From the IMG/VR virus record IMGVR_UViG_3300024503_000441, positions 1 to 64,000 of that record: 64,000 nt of DNA. One strand, 5' to 3'. Position 1 is the stretch's first letter. Each line of letters starts with the position of its first letter. The notes beneath the pieces were generated by a model. It did no database searches. It worked only from the letters and a program-made list of their open reading frames with translations, and was not told where the DNA came from. Positions 8,551 through 15,946 of the stretch are shown one piece after another. Source of the DNA: a virus. The position numbers were made by a program, and so were the translations under genes.

Positions 8551-9166
8551 CATAGCTTTTGTATTAGGAAACGGTAAAACTCGGTTAGCAGCAAACGCAA
8601 ACGAGCTACTGAATCTTGGTATCGTCTATGGCTGTAACGCCATATATCGCGAACTTAATCCACATTTTTTAATAGCCGTTGACGTAAAAATGGTCAACGA
8701 AATCATCGGTACGGGCTATCACAGATGCAACCAAGTGTGGACTAATCACAACAAAGGCATCGTAGATCACAAAGATATTAACTTTTTCCATCCGCATAAA
8801 GGTTGGAGCAGTGGTCCTACAGCATTACATATGGCTGCTAGCAGAGGACACACTGAGATCTACATACTAGGGTTTGATTATCAAGGCGAAAAAGGACTAG
8901 TAAACAACATATACGCAGACACAAACAACTATAAAAAAAGCTCTGAACCTGCGACTTATTATGGAAACTGGATGGCTCAGACCGTTAAAACTATCAAGGA
9001 ATTTCCAAAAACAAAGTTCATTAGAGTTATAGAACCCAGCGATTTTAAGCCGGTAGAACTGACTACAGACCTCGGAAACCTTTCACATATGACTTATCGT
9101 TATTTCTTTGAAAAATTTCCAACGGCTATATATTCTGATCAAAACGATCAAAAAACTACCATTTAA
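8519..9166 (+). CDS. GT42/DUF115-like Rossmann-fold protein, putative glycosyltransferase
   Basis: 215 residues. An N-terminal nucleotide-binding-like motif NIAFVLGNGKTR is followed by GCNAIYRELNPHFLIAVD and later by SSGPTALHMAASRGHTEIY then ILGFDYQG. This order (G-N-G loop, N-x-x-Y, SG...ILGFDY) resembles the sialyltransferase GT42 and DUF115 (MAF/MptE-like) families, which share a Rossmann-type fold. Substrate and activity cannot be read from sequence. It lies inside the head-morphogenesis operon between a core-type protein and the acidic core protein, an odd place for such an enzyme. The ATG chosen overlaps the upstream gene; a later start near NNIAF is possible. Confidence 0.65.
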   Translation: MQPQLSNQHNNIAFVLGNGKTRLAANANELLNLGIVYGCNAIYRELNPHFLIAVDVKMVNEIIGTGYHRCNQVWTNHNKGIVDHKDINFFHPHKGWSSGPTALHMAASRGHTEIYILGFDYQGEKGLVNNIYADTNNYKKSSEPATYYGNWMAQTVKTIKEFPKTKFIRVIEPSDFKPVELTTDLGNLSHMTYRYFFEKFPTAIYSDQNDQKTTI

Positions 9167-9229
9167 ACCCGATTTAAAATATATGTATTAAATAAAACAC
9201 AGCCTAACCACATCTTGAAGGAGAATACT

Positions 9230-10180
9230 ATGGCAGATAAGAACCTATTGACTCAGATGCTTGAGCATCTAGTTAACGATGATTCAGCTAAAGCTGAAGA
9301 ACTATTCCACGAATACGTGGTACAAAAATCCCGCGAAATTTATGAAGATTTGATCGAATCAGAGATCAAAGACGAAGAAGACGAAGAAGTTGAAGAAGCA
9401 ACTGAAGAAGATGATGAAGAATCAATGGAAGAATCTTCTGAATCAGATGACGAAGAAATGGACGAAAACTTCGAAGATATCGCTATCGAAGGCGACGACG
9501 AAGAAGACGATATGGGCGGCGACGATATGACAGGTGATCTAGAAGGTGATCTAGACATGGGCCCAGAAGAAGGCGAAGAAGAAGAAAAGTCCGAAGAAGA
9601 ATTGTTCCAAGACCTAGACGCTATCGTTGATGAACTACAAGCTAAGTTCGACGAGCTAAAGGGCATGGAAGCTGGTGAGCACGAAATGGACGGTGACACT
9701 GGTGAAGAAGAAATGGAAACATTTGGTGACCCACAACTAGCAACAGTTCGTGAGTACGTAGAAAAAGTTCCAGCAGGTCACGGTGTTGAAAAGAAAGGTG
9801 GCGCAGAAGGTCAACTAAGCGGCACAGGTTCACAAAGTGACAAGCCAAGCGTTAATACAAAATCTATCGTAGCAGGTAAGAATGACATGGGCGGTACAGC
9901 TAGCAATCTTAACCAAGCCTACGAAGATGGCAGCGTTACACACGCAGGCGCAGAAGGCGGTGCTCTAAAAGGCAACGGCCTAAGCGATACTAAAGCAAAG
10001 GATATGAATACAGGTAACATCAATGTTCCCGGCGGCAAAGCAGGCGATGCTTTCAAGAAAAACTCCGCTGGACATGGTGCAGAGAAAAAGGGCGGTGGCG
10101 AAGGCGTTCTAAGTGGTACAGGTAATCACAGCGATAAGCCAAGTGTCAACACCCAAAGCCTTTTCCGTGGTCGTAGATAA
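9230..10180 (+). CDS. Acidic prohead-core-type protein with internal repeat
   Basis: 316 residues from the ATG at 9230, which has AAGGAG at 9218-9223 in front; an upstream in-frame TTG at 9215 lacks such support. The N-terminal third after residue 40 is extremely Asp/Glu-rich. The C-terminal half carries a duplicated block of about 30 residues starting AGHGVEKKGGAEG and AGHGAEKKGGGEG, each ending near SDKPSVNT. It lies between the portal and the prohead protease, where T4-like phages carry prohead core proteins (gp67/gp68 region). Role as an acidic internal core or scaffold component is inferred. Codon repetition of GAA/GAT creates a Ser-rich antisense frame that is not a gene. Confidence 0.7.
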   Translation: MADKNLLTQMLEHLVNDDSAKAEELFHEYVVQKSREIYEDLIESEIKDEEDEEVEEATEEDDEESMEESSESDDEEMDENFEDIAIEGDDEEDDMGGDDMTGDLEGDLDMGPEEGEEEEKSEEELFQDLDAIVDELQAKFDELKGMEAGEHEMDGDTGEEEMETFGDPQLATVREYVEKVPAGHGVEKKGGAEGQLSGTGSQSDKPSVNTKSIVAGKNDMGGTASNLNQAYEDGSVTHAGAEGGALKGNGLSDTKAKDMNTGNINVPGGKAGDAFKKNSAGHGAEKKGGGEGVLSGTGNHSDKPSVNTQSLFRGRR

Positions 10181-10195
10181 TAGGATCGTAAACCG

Positions 10196-10825
10196 GTGAA
10201 AACTACTCTAGCAGAACATTTGAGTTACGACCAGGCTAAGATTGTCCTTGAGAGAGACGAAGGCAGCGACGGTAAAAAGTCGCTGTATCTCAACGGGATT
10301 TGCATTCAGGGCGACATTAGGAATGCAAATCAACGTGTTTATTCTTCTCAAGAGATTGGCAAGGCTGTCAAGACTCTCAACGAACAGATCGCTGGTGGTT
10401 ACTCCGTGCTAGGAGAAGTTGATCATCCTCAAGATTTACGCATCAATCTAGATCGTGTTTCGCACATGATCACGAAGATGTGGATGGACGGTCCTAACGG
10501 CTACGGAAAACTTAAAATACTCCCTACTCCAATGGGTCAACTAGTACAGACAATGTTGGAGTCGGGAGTTAAACTTGGCGTTTCCAGTCGAGGCTCAGGC
10601 GAAGTCGACAATAGCGGAAATGTACAAGGATTTGAAATAATCACAGTGGATGTAGTCGCACAACCAAGCGCCCCAGGCGCTTATCCCACTCCAGTATATG
10701 AACATCTGATGAACAACACAGGTGGTTATCAGGCATTTAAAATAGCACAAGAAGTCCAAGGCGATCCAAAGGCACAAAAATACATAGCAGAAAGCTTGGT
10801 GAGAATCATCAAGAAACTGAGATAA
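10196..10825 (+). CDS. gp21: Prohead core protease gp21
   Basis: 209 residues, close to T4 gp21 in length. The fold and motifs fit the herpesvirus-assemblin-like prohead protease (S77): candidate catalytic His77 in GEVDHPQD and Ser130/Ser131 in LGVSSRGSG. It processes the core, scaffold and capsid proteins during head maturation. A matching candidate cleavage site (L-A-E) is visible in the gp23 made two genes downstream. The start is GTG at 10196; no ATG lies nearby in frame, and this start gives the expected N-terminus. Genes 21-22-23 are in T4 order with short gaps. Confidence 0.93.
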   Translation: MKTTLAEHLSYDQAKIVLERDEGSDGKKSLYLNGICIQGDIRNANQRVYSSQEIGKAVKTLNEQIAGGYSVLGEVDHPQDLRINLDRVSHMITKMWMDGPNGYGKLKILPTPMGQLVQTMLESGVKLGVSSRGSGEVDNSGNVQGFEIITVDVVAQPSAPGAYPTPVYEHLMNNTGGYQAFKIAQEVQGDPKAQKYIAESLVRIIKKLR

Positions 10826-10838
10826 CAAGGAGAATCAC

Positions 10839-11939
10839 ATGTTAGATATCGTAAAACAGTTGTTTGAAAACAATGTGATTTCCGAAGAAATCAAATCGGA
10901 AATTGAATCCGCTTGGGAAGCAAGGATTCAAGAAAACCGTGAACAAGTCACTGCTACGCTACGTGAAGAATTTGCACAGAAATACGAATATGACAAGCAG
11001 GCTATGACAGAAGCTGTCGAAGCCATGCTTACAGATCGTCTACAAGCAGAACTAGGTGAGTTTGCAGAAGACCGCAACAGCCTAATCGAAGCTCGTGCTA
11101 AGTATGCCAAAAAGATGACCGAAGATGCGAAAGTGTTGGAGTCATTTGTATTGCGTAACTTAAACAAAGAACTGTCAGAACTACACGCAGATCGTAAAGC
11201 AGTTGCAGAGAATATCGCAAGATATGAATCCTTTATCGTGGACGCACTGGCGAAAGAAATCGCAGAATTCCACGCTGACAAGAAAGACCTAGCTGAAACT
11301 AAAGTACGTTTAATCCGTGACAGCAAAGCTAAGTTTGAAGCTATCAAGAAAGATTTCATCAACAAGTCAGCAAGTATCATTGAAGAAACAGTCGCAAAAG
11401 GACTGCGTTCTGAAATGTCACAGCTTAAGGAAGATATCGACGCAGCTCGCAAGAATGACTTTGGTCGCAGGATCTTTGAATCGTTTGCCAGCGAATACGC
11501 TGCAAGTCATCTAAATGAAAAATCCGAAACTGCAAAACTATTAAAAGTAGTAGCGCAGAAGGAAATTGAGTTGGAAGAAGCAGCTAAAATTGTTGCAGAA
11601 ACACAAACCCAAGTAGCTGAAAAAGATCGTGAACTACGAATCATCAAGGAATCGGCACAGCGCAAAGACATCATGTCTGAGTTGCTAAACCCGCTAGCTG
11701 GTGACAAGCGTACAGTAATGAAAGAGTTACTTGAATCAGTACAAACTGAAAAGCTACGTGCAGCTTTCGACAAGTACTTGCCAGCCGTTATGAACGGAGC
11801 AAGTGCGCCAGCGAAGAAAGCACTAACAGAGGCGAAAGAAATCACAGGCAATAAAGAACAGGCACAAACTTTCGGCGGCACAGAAACCAAGACTGCCGAA
11901 ATCTTTGACATCCGCAGGCTTGCGGGACTAAAAGTTTAA
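10839..11939 (+). CDS. gp22: Prohead scaffold (core) protein gp22
   Basis: 366 residues, almost wholly charged alpha-helix and coiled coil (for example ELSELHADRKAVAENIARYE and EIAEFHADKKDLAETKVRL, an internal near-repeat). The C-terminal region ends EIFDIRRLAGLKV. Position between gp21 and gp23, length and composition identify the gp22 scaffold, which organises capsid assembly and is degraded by gp21. The ATG is preceded by AAGGAG. Translation into gp23 continues after a short gap that contains another AAGGAG. Confidence 0.92.
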   Translation: MLDIVKQLFENNVISEEIKSEIESAWEARIQENREQVTATLREEFAQKYEYDKQAMTEAVEAMLTDRLQAELGEFAEDRNSLIEARAKYAKKMTEDAKVLESFVLRNLNKELSELHADRKAVAENIARYESFIVDALAKEIAEFHADKKDLAETKVRLIRDSKAKFEAIKKDFINKSASIIEETVAKGLRSEMSQLKEDIDAARKNDFGRRIFESFASEYAASHLNEKSETAKLLKVVAQKEIELEEAAKIVAETQTQVAEKDRELRIIKESAQRKDIMSELLNPLAGDKRTVMKELLESVQTEKLRAAFDKYLPAVMNGASAPAKKALTEAKEITGNKEQAQTFGGTETKTAEIFDIRRLAGLKV

Positions 11940-11950
11940 GGAGAACTATA

Positions 11951-13120
11951 ATGTCACAACTACTCGAGTCACGCTGGTCGGAAACCAAAGAGGCACTACT
12001 TGAAGGCCTACAAGGTAACAAGCGTTCAGTAATGGCAACAACTCTAGAGAATACCCGCAAGTATCTCGCAGAAGCTGCTACTGCTGGTGCTACTTCCGCT
12101 GGCAATATTGCAACACTAAATCGTGTGATCCTTCCAGTGATCAGACGTGTAATGCCAACCGTTATTGCTAACGAGTTGGTAGGCGTACAGCCACTAACTG
12201 GCCCAGTTGGTCAGATCCACACTCTACGTGTTCGTTACAGCGACAGCTTTAACAGCACAAGTGGTACTGATATCACAGCTGGTGATGAGGCACTAAGCCC
12301 ATTCAAGATTGCTGAAGGCTATTCTGGCAGCAAGTCTGACAAAGCAGCTACTACAGCAGCAATGGAAGGCGTAGCTGGTAACAGACTAAGCATTCAAATC
12401 TTGAAACAAACTGTCGAAGCGAAGACACGTAAGTTGTCAGCTCGCTGGACATTTGAAGCAGCTCAAGATGCACAAGCCCAACAAGGCATTGACATCGAAG
12501 CTGAAATCATGGCAGCTTTGGCTCAAGAAATCACTGCTGAAATCGACCAGGAAGTTATTGGTAGCCTAAATAACTTAGCAGGTACAGTGCTAACATACGA
12601 CCAGAACGCAGTTTCAGGTACAGCTACATTCGTTGGTGACGAGCATGCCGCATTGGCAGTTCAAATCAACCGTGTTGCTAACTTGATCGCTCAGCGTACA
12701 CGTCGCGGCGCAGGTAACTGGGCTGTTGTTTCCCCAACAACCTTGACACTGCTACAGAGTGCAACTACTTCAGCATTTGCACGTACAACAGAAGGAACTT
12801 TCGAAGCTCCAACAAACACCAAGTTCGTTGGTACATTGAACAGCGCAATGCGTGTTTATGTAAACGGCTATGCAACATCTGACGATGTTCTAGTTGGTTA
12901 CAAGGGTTCAAGCGAAAGCGATGCAGCAGCATTCTACTGCCCATACATCCCATTGATGTCAAGCGGTGTTGTGCTAGATCCATCAACCTTCGAACCAGTC
13001 GTAAGCTTCATGACACGTTATGGTTATGTTGAACTTACAAATACTGCTTCGTCTCTAGGTAACGCAGCTGACTACCTAGGCAAGGTTGCTGTAACATCTG
13101 CAAATCTACGTTTTGCTTAA
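11951..13120 (+). CDS. gp23: Major capsid protein gp23
   Basis: 389 residues, shorter than T4 gp23 (521). Family landmarks include LNRVILPVIRRVMPTVIANE, VQPLTGPVGQIHTLRVRYSD and, near the end, SFMTRYGYVELTNTASSLG. A gp21-type cleavage site LAE/A is visible at Leu39-Ala40-Glu41, so the mature protein should start at Ala42. AAGGAG precedes the ATG. An intrinsic terminator follows, consistent with very high expression of a closed unit. The missing length relative to T4 presumably lies in surface insertions (inference). Confidence 0.95.
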   Translation: MSQLLESRWSETKEALLEGLQGNKRSVMATTLENTRKYLAEAATAGATSAGNIATLNRVILPVIRRVMPTVIANELVGVQPLTGPVGQIHTLRVRYSDSFNSTSGTDITAGDEALSPFKIAEGYSGSKSDKAATTAAMEGVAGNRLSIQILKQTVEAKTRKLSARWTFEAAQDAQAQQGIDIEAEIMAALAQEITAEIDQEVIGSLNNLAGTVLTYDQNAVSGTATFVGDEHAALAVQINRVANLIAQRTRRGAGNWAVVSPTTLTLLQSATTSAFARTTEGTFEAPTNTKFVGTLNSAMRVYVNGYATSDDVLVGYKGSSESDAAAFYCPYIPLMSSGVVLDPSTFEPVVSFMTRYGYVELTNTASSLGNAADYLGKVAVTSANLRFA

Positions 13121-13146
13121 TCGATAACACGATTAATAAACGATCA

Positions 13147-13173
13147 GAAAGCCCCGCAAGGGGCTTTCTTTTT
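13147..13173 (+). terminator. Intrinsic terminator after gp23
   Basis: Perfect 9-bp stem GAAAGCCCC/GGGGCTTTC with GCAA tetraloop, followed by TTTTT. It sits 26 bases after the gp23 stop and separates the capsid module from the fibre module. Confidence 0.92.
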
Positions 13174-13188
13174 GACTTAAATATCTGC

Positions 13189-13458
13189 GTGGAAATACAT
13201 TCTGAAGACGATTTTAACAAAGCTAGGAGTTTAATGGACTCTTGGCGCAGACAGTTTCCTATGTTTAAACACGATGTTGATAAGATAGAAAATATCATCG
13301 AAACCCATATACAAAACTACAGCATAGCACTAGTACATTATAGACAGACCAAGCAACGTAGATTTTTAGAACGTGCCCAAGACGAAATAAATGAAATAAA
13401 TCGTGTGATCCTGCAGGCTGAAAAAGCCCAAGTTATGGCTTTACTCAGCCAAAGATAA
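13189..13458 (+). CDS. Small helical unknown protein
   Basis: 89 residues, predicted all-helical and charged, with SWRRQFPMFKHDVDKIEN in the middle and AQDEINEINRVILQAEKA near the end. The start is GTG at 13189; an in-frame ATG at 13234 would remove 15 residues, and the choice is uncertain. It lies between the gp23 terminator and the next late promoter core, so it may be read through from gp23 or from a weak promoter. Function is not recognised. Confidence 0.65.
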   Translation: MEIHSEDDFNKARSLMDSWRRQFPMFKHDVDKIENIIETHIQNYSIALVHYRQTKQRRFLERAQDEINEINRVILQAEKAQVMALLSQR

Positions 13459-13461
13459 ATA
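13454..13461 (+). promoter_or_regulatory. Late promoter, GATAAATA
   Basis: GATAAATA overlaps the end of the preceding small gene. Predicted transcript start is near 13467, giving a leader of about 78 bases before the ATG at 13545. That leader contains hairpins (see 13475-13515). Confidence 0.6.
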
Positions 13462-13474
13462 CTTTGTCTAATAT

Positions 13475-13515
13475 AAGAGCCGGCACAGTTCGGACTTATG
13501 CGGAACCAACCGCGT
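13475..13515 (+). promoter_or_regulatory. Structured 5' leader element A
   Basis: The leader holds AAGAGCCG (13475-13482), a short CCG/CGG hairpin, then ATGCGGA (13498-13504). The last is the left arm of a 6-bp stem, ATGCGG with CCGCGT (one T-G pair), loop AACCAA. The order AAGAGCCG, CGGA, ATGCGGA recurs in the leader at 18686-18709 before another fibre gene. AAGGAG follows before the ATG. A regulatory or stabilising RNA role is inferred. Confidence 0.4.
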
Positions 13516-13544
13516 AGACCTAGAACGTCACAAGGAGAAAACAA

Positions 13545-14039
13545 ATGGCACGCCCATTAAAGAAAGATATTAACGGTACAGAAGTACTAGGCACATATGT
13601 TAACAGCGGAGCTGGTATCAAGTGCGAGTTTTATGATGGTTCAACAAACCAAACTGATGGTGTTATCATCAAGCAAAGAGGTGCAAGAACTTTCGTAGTT
13701 TGCCGCGTAGGGGACATTGGAACTACAGCTAACTATAAGACATGTTCTTTAGTTGACACAACACCAAATGCCGCAGGAGAAATGCGTATTCGTGGTTATG
13801 ATGTTAGCGCAGGCGGACAAGGTGCACAGGTTACAGCCAACCTAGTTCCAATCGCCAAAATCACAAGAACAACTGCTGTAGGATTTCCAAGCAGTCCAGT
13901 ATTAAACAGTAACGGATTCTGGGACAGCGAAGATAGCACCAGTTCTACTAACCACGATGAAAAGCGTTATACATGGTATCTATCCAACGACTCTTCAGCA
14001 GATTATATCGTATTGACACCAATCACTGCTAAGAGCTAA
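13545..14039 (+). CDS. Virion structural protein (fibre-module head gene)
   Basis: 164 residues beginning MARPLKKDINGTEVLGTY, beta-rich, with GVIIKQRGARTFVVCRVGD. I recognise the general type from marine T4-like phages, where it sits in the structural module, but it has no named function. AAGGAG precedes the ATG, and the gene is first after a late promoter with a structured leader. No enzymatic motif was seen. It probably forms a small virion or tail component and heads an operon running through at least 15904. Confidence 0.7.
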   Translation: MARPLKKDINGTEVLGTYVNSGAGIKCEFYDGSTNQTDGVIIKQRGARTFVVCRVGDIGTTANYKTCSLVDTTPNAAGEMRIRGYDVSAGGQGAQVTANLVPIAKITRTTAVGFPSSPVLNSNGFWDSEDSTSSTNHDEKRYTWYLSNDSSADYIVLTPITAKS

Positions 14040-14051
14040 TAAGGAATCATA

Positions 14052-15026
14052 ATGGGACAAGTAGTTCAAACCAACGGCGATTATAAGATTAAGACAGGTG
14101 ATGGTCACATCATCACTCTAGATACCGGTCCTCAAGTAGGAACGGTATTAGTCACTGGTAATCTTATCGTCAAAGGAACGAATCTAACTGTTTCGTCTGA
14201 TAACTTAAACGTTAAAGATAACATCATTACTGTTAACTATGGTGAAACCGGAGCGGGTGTAACTCTACGCTATTCTGGAGTACAGGTAGATCGAGGAACA
14301 CTCGCACCCGCAGGAATTATTTTTGATGAAGTAACACAGACTTGGTTATTTCCTCAAGGTGTTGTTGGCGGCGCTTTTAACTACAGCAACAGTAAAATAA
14401 AAGTAAAAAATATTCTAACAAACTCAGATACCGACGGTGGAGATCTTACTCTAATCGGAACAGGTAATGGTGTTGTTAAAGTAACTGGTACATCTAACTA
14501 TACCGGACAGGTACTGGCTAGAAATGATGACACCATTCTAACTAACAAAGGCTATGTTGACTATGCTATTCAAAATAGTCCGTCCTTCCAGATTACTAGT
14601 TCAAATACGAGAGTAATCGCAACAGACAAAGATGTTAGCGGTTCTCTAAACTATATTATAGCTAATACAGGGTATTCGACTTTCGGTGAAAGTGCGGTAT
14701 CTGTGTTAATAGATGGCGTTCTTACATCACAGTTTTACAGCAACAGAGCTGTAATCCAAGGACTTGAGTTTAACGCTAACGAAATAACAAATAATCTAAC
14801 CAACGGTGATATTAGTTTAAGAACACAGGGCACAGGTAAAATTAAAACAAACTATGCTCTACAACTAGAAACTATTAATGTTACCCCAGCTACAATCTCT
14901 AGCTCAACATTATTTTATAGTTCTCCTGTAGGACTTGGTTCTACAGGACTTTCATTTGTGAATACATCATACAGTGGAGAATTAATAAGTAAGAATAGAG
15001 CATTGGTTCTAAGCATGATATTTTAA
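14052..15026 (+). CDS. Tail-fibre-type structural protein
   Basis: 324 residues of Ser/Thr/Asn/Gly-rich beta sequence typical of phage fibres, with an N-terminal region GHIITLDTGPQVGTVLVTGN and regular short hydrophobic-polar alternation. It resembles the N-terminal modules of the paralogs at 17400 and 18760 in style (DGGDLTLIGTGNGVVKVTG). The gene begins 12 bases after the previous stop. Role in the fibre or baseplate periphery is inferred from composition and neighbours. Confidence 0.7.
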   Translation: MGQVVQTNGDYKIKTGDGHIITLDTGPQVGTVLVTGNLIVKGTNLTVSSDNLNVKDNIITVNYGETGAGVTLRYSGVQVDRGTLAPAGIIFDEVTQTWLFPQGVVGGAFNYSNSKIKVKNILTNSDTDGGDLTLIGTGNGVVKVTGTSNYTGQVLARNDDTILTNKGYVDYAIQNSPSFQITSSNTRVIATDKDVSGSLNYIIANTGYSTFGESAVSVLIDGVLTSQFYSNRAVIQGLEFNANEITNNLTNGDISLRTQGTGKIKTNYALQLETINVTPATISSSTLFYSSPVGLGSTGLSFVNTSYSGELISKNRALVLSMIF

Positions 15027-15035
15027 GAGATAGAC

Positions 15036-15404
15036 ATGATAACAAGTACATTAAGCACATCGACATCAATAACAGTTCCAGTAAGGGTTTTTAAAAGTAC
15101 CACTACCGGCGCTGTGGGAGGAACTGCACAAGTTTCAGCGGTAACTACTATCATGCTCTGTAACACCGCAGCAGTAACAATCACTGATGAAACTGTAAAC
15201 TCTGTAACAGTCAACATTTATTTGGTCAAATCGGGCAGCAGTTATAGCACTTCTAACCAAGTAGTAAACAGTCTTATCGTGCCTGCAGGCGAAACGGTAT
15301 TCTTTAGCGAAGAACGTATCGTTCTAGATGGTAACGATGAAATCTGGGTAGGTACATCGGCAGCTAACGTTCTAGCCGTAACAGTGAGCTCGTTGCCAGT
15401 ATGA
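15036..15404 (+). CDS. Small beta-rich structural protein
   Basis: 122 residues of Thr/Val/Ser-rich sequence with the central block TVNIYLVKSGSSYSTSNQVV and a C-terminal segment ETVFFSEERIVLDGNDEIWV. The pattern resembles the 110-residue protein at 19817 and the 106-residue protein at 39094: small beta sandwiches with a conserved VPAGE/IPPNQ/VPNGV turn. This suggests a recurring small-subunit family in the fibre module. The stop overlaps the next ATG (ATGA). Confidence 0.68.
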   Translation: MITSTLSTSTSITVPVRVFKSTTTGAVGGTAQVSAVTTIMLCNTAAVTITDETVNSVTVNIYLVKSGSSYSTSNQVVNSLIVPAGETVFFSEERIVLDGNDEIWVGTSAANVLAVTVSSLPV

Positions 15405-15904
15405 AGTTTCTTAAGCAAAAAAATATCAGCCGTTTTGGCCTTACTGATCAAACTTTGTTTACCAACGAGTTTGGTCGTCAAGTGACCAATGCCACAGGCG
15501 GTCTGATGCTGCCAAAAGGAACTACAGGTCAACGACCCAAGGTCAGCGGAGTAAAAGTTCCTAACGGTGATAGCAACGGTTACATACGCTACAACACAAC
15601 AACCAACGCTATCGAAGCATATGTTTTGGGTGTTTGGCAGGTTGTATCAGCACCGGCTTCAAACGCTATCCAAAAACAAACACTTGGACCTGGTGATGCC
15701 AGCACCACAGAGTTTGGACCATTATTATCGAGCCCTCCACAGGACGATGCGATTATTGTTCTTGTAGGAAATGTATGGCAGATTTCTGTCTCAAACTTCA
15801 ATATTCTCTATAACTACCAGGGCACAGGCAACGCCTGGCTACAGTTTACAAGCCCCCCACCAATCGGCGCCGATATTACCGTCTATCTTGGATTCTCTAG
15901 ATAA
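15401..15904 (+). CDS. Structural protein, fibre module
   Basis: 167 residues. The segment GYIRYNTTTNAIEAYVLGVW resembles the short 'R-Y-N-T...E-x-Y/W' motif found at the C-termini of the neighbouring fibre proteins (17400: TRWNTDKGYVECYDG; 18760: TRYNTQSKALEVWDG). The C-terminal half (DAIIVLVGNVWQISVSNFNI) looks like a receptor-tip or coat-type beta domain. Start overlaps the upstream stop by four bases. Exact role unknown. Confidence 0.68.
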   Translation: MKFLKQKNISRFGLTDQTLFTNEFGRQVTNATGGLMLPKGTTGQRPKVSGVKVPNGDSNGYIRYNTTTNAIEAYVLGVWQVVSAPASNAIQKQTLGPGDASTTEFGPLLSSPPQDDAIIVLVGNVWQISVSNFNILYNYQGTGNAWLQFTSPPPIGADITVYLGFSR

Positions 15905-15915
15905 TCCAAATAGCA

Positions 15916-15922
15916 ATAAATA
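15916..15922 (+). promoter_or_regulatory. Late promoter core overlapping a hairpin
   Basis: ATAAATA between two fibre genes. T4 spacing would put the transcript start near 15928, inside the hairpin that follows directly. Confidence 0.5.
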
Positions 15923-15946
15923 TACGTATCGGGTTGGAGATACGTA
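15923..15946 (+). promoter_or_regulatory. Perfect 8-bp hairpin abutting an ATG
   Basis: TACGTATC (15923-15930) pairs perfectly with GATACGTA (15939-15946), with loop GGGTTGGA. The ATG of the next gene follows directly. In read-through RNA the purine-rich ribosome-binding region lies in the loop and 3' arm. Transcripts from the adjacent late promoter would lack most of the 5' arm and be unpaired. Confidence 0.5.

Noticed and set aside
9340-9699. Ser-rich antisense frame opposite the acidic core protein
   Set aside because: Reverse complement of GAA/GAT runs reads as Ser codons; no start context and the sense gene is well supported.
13467-13544. tRNA-like or riboswitch interpretation of the leader before 13545
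   Set aside because: No cloverleaf, anticodon arm or known aptamer core could be drawn; only short hairpins are supported.
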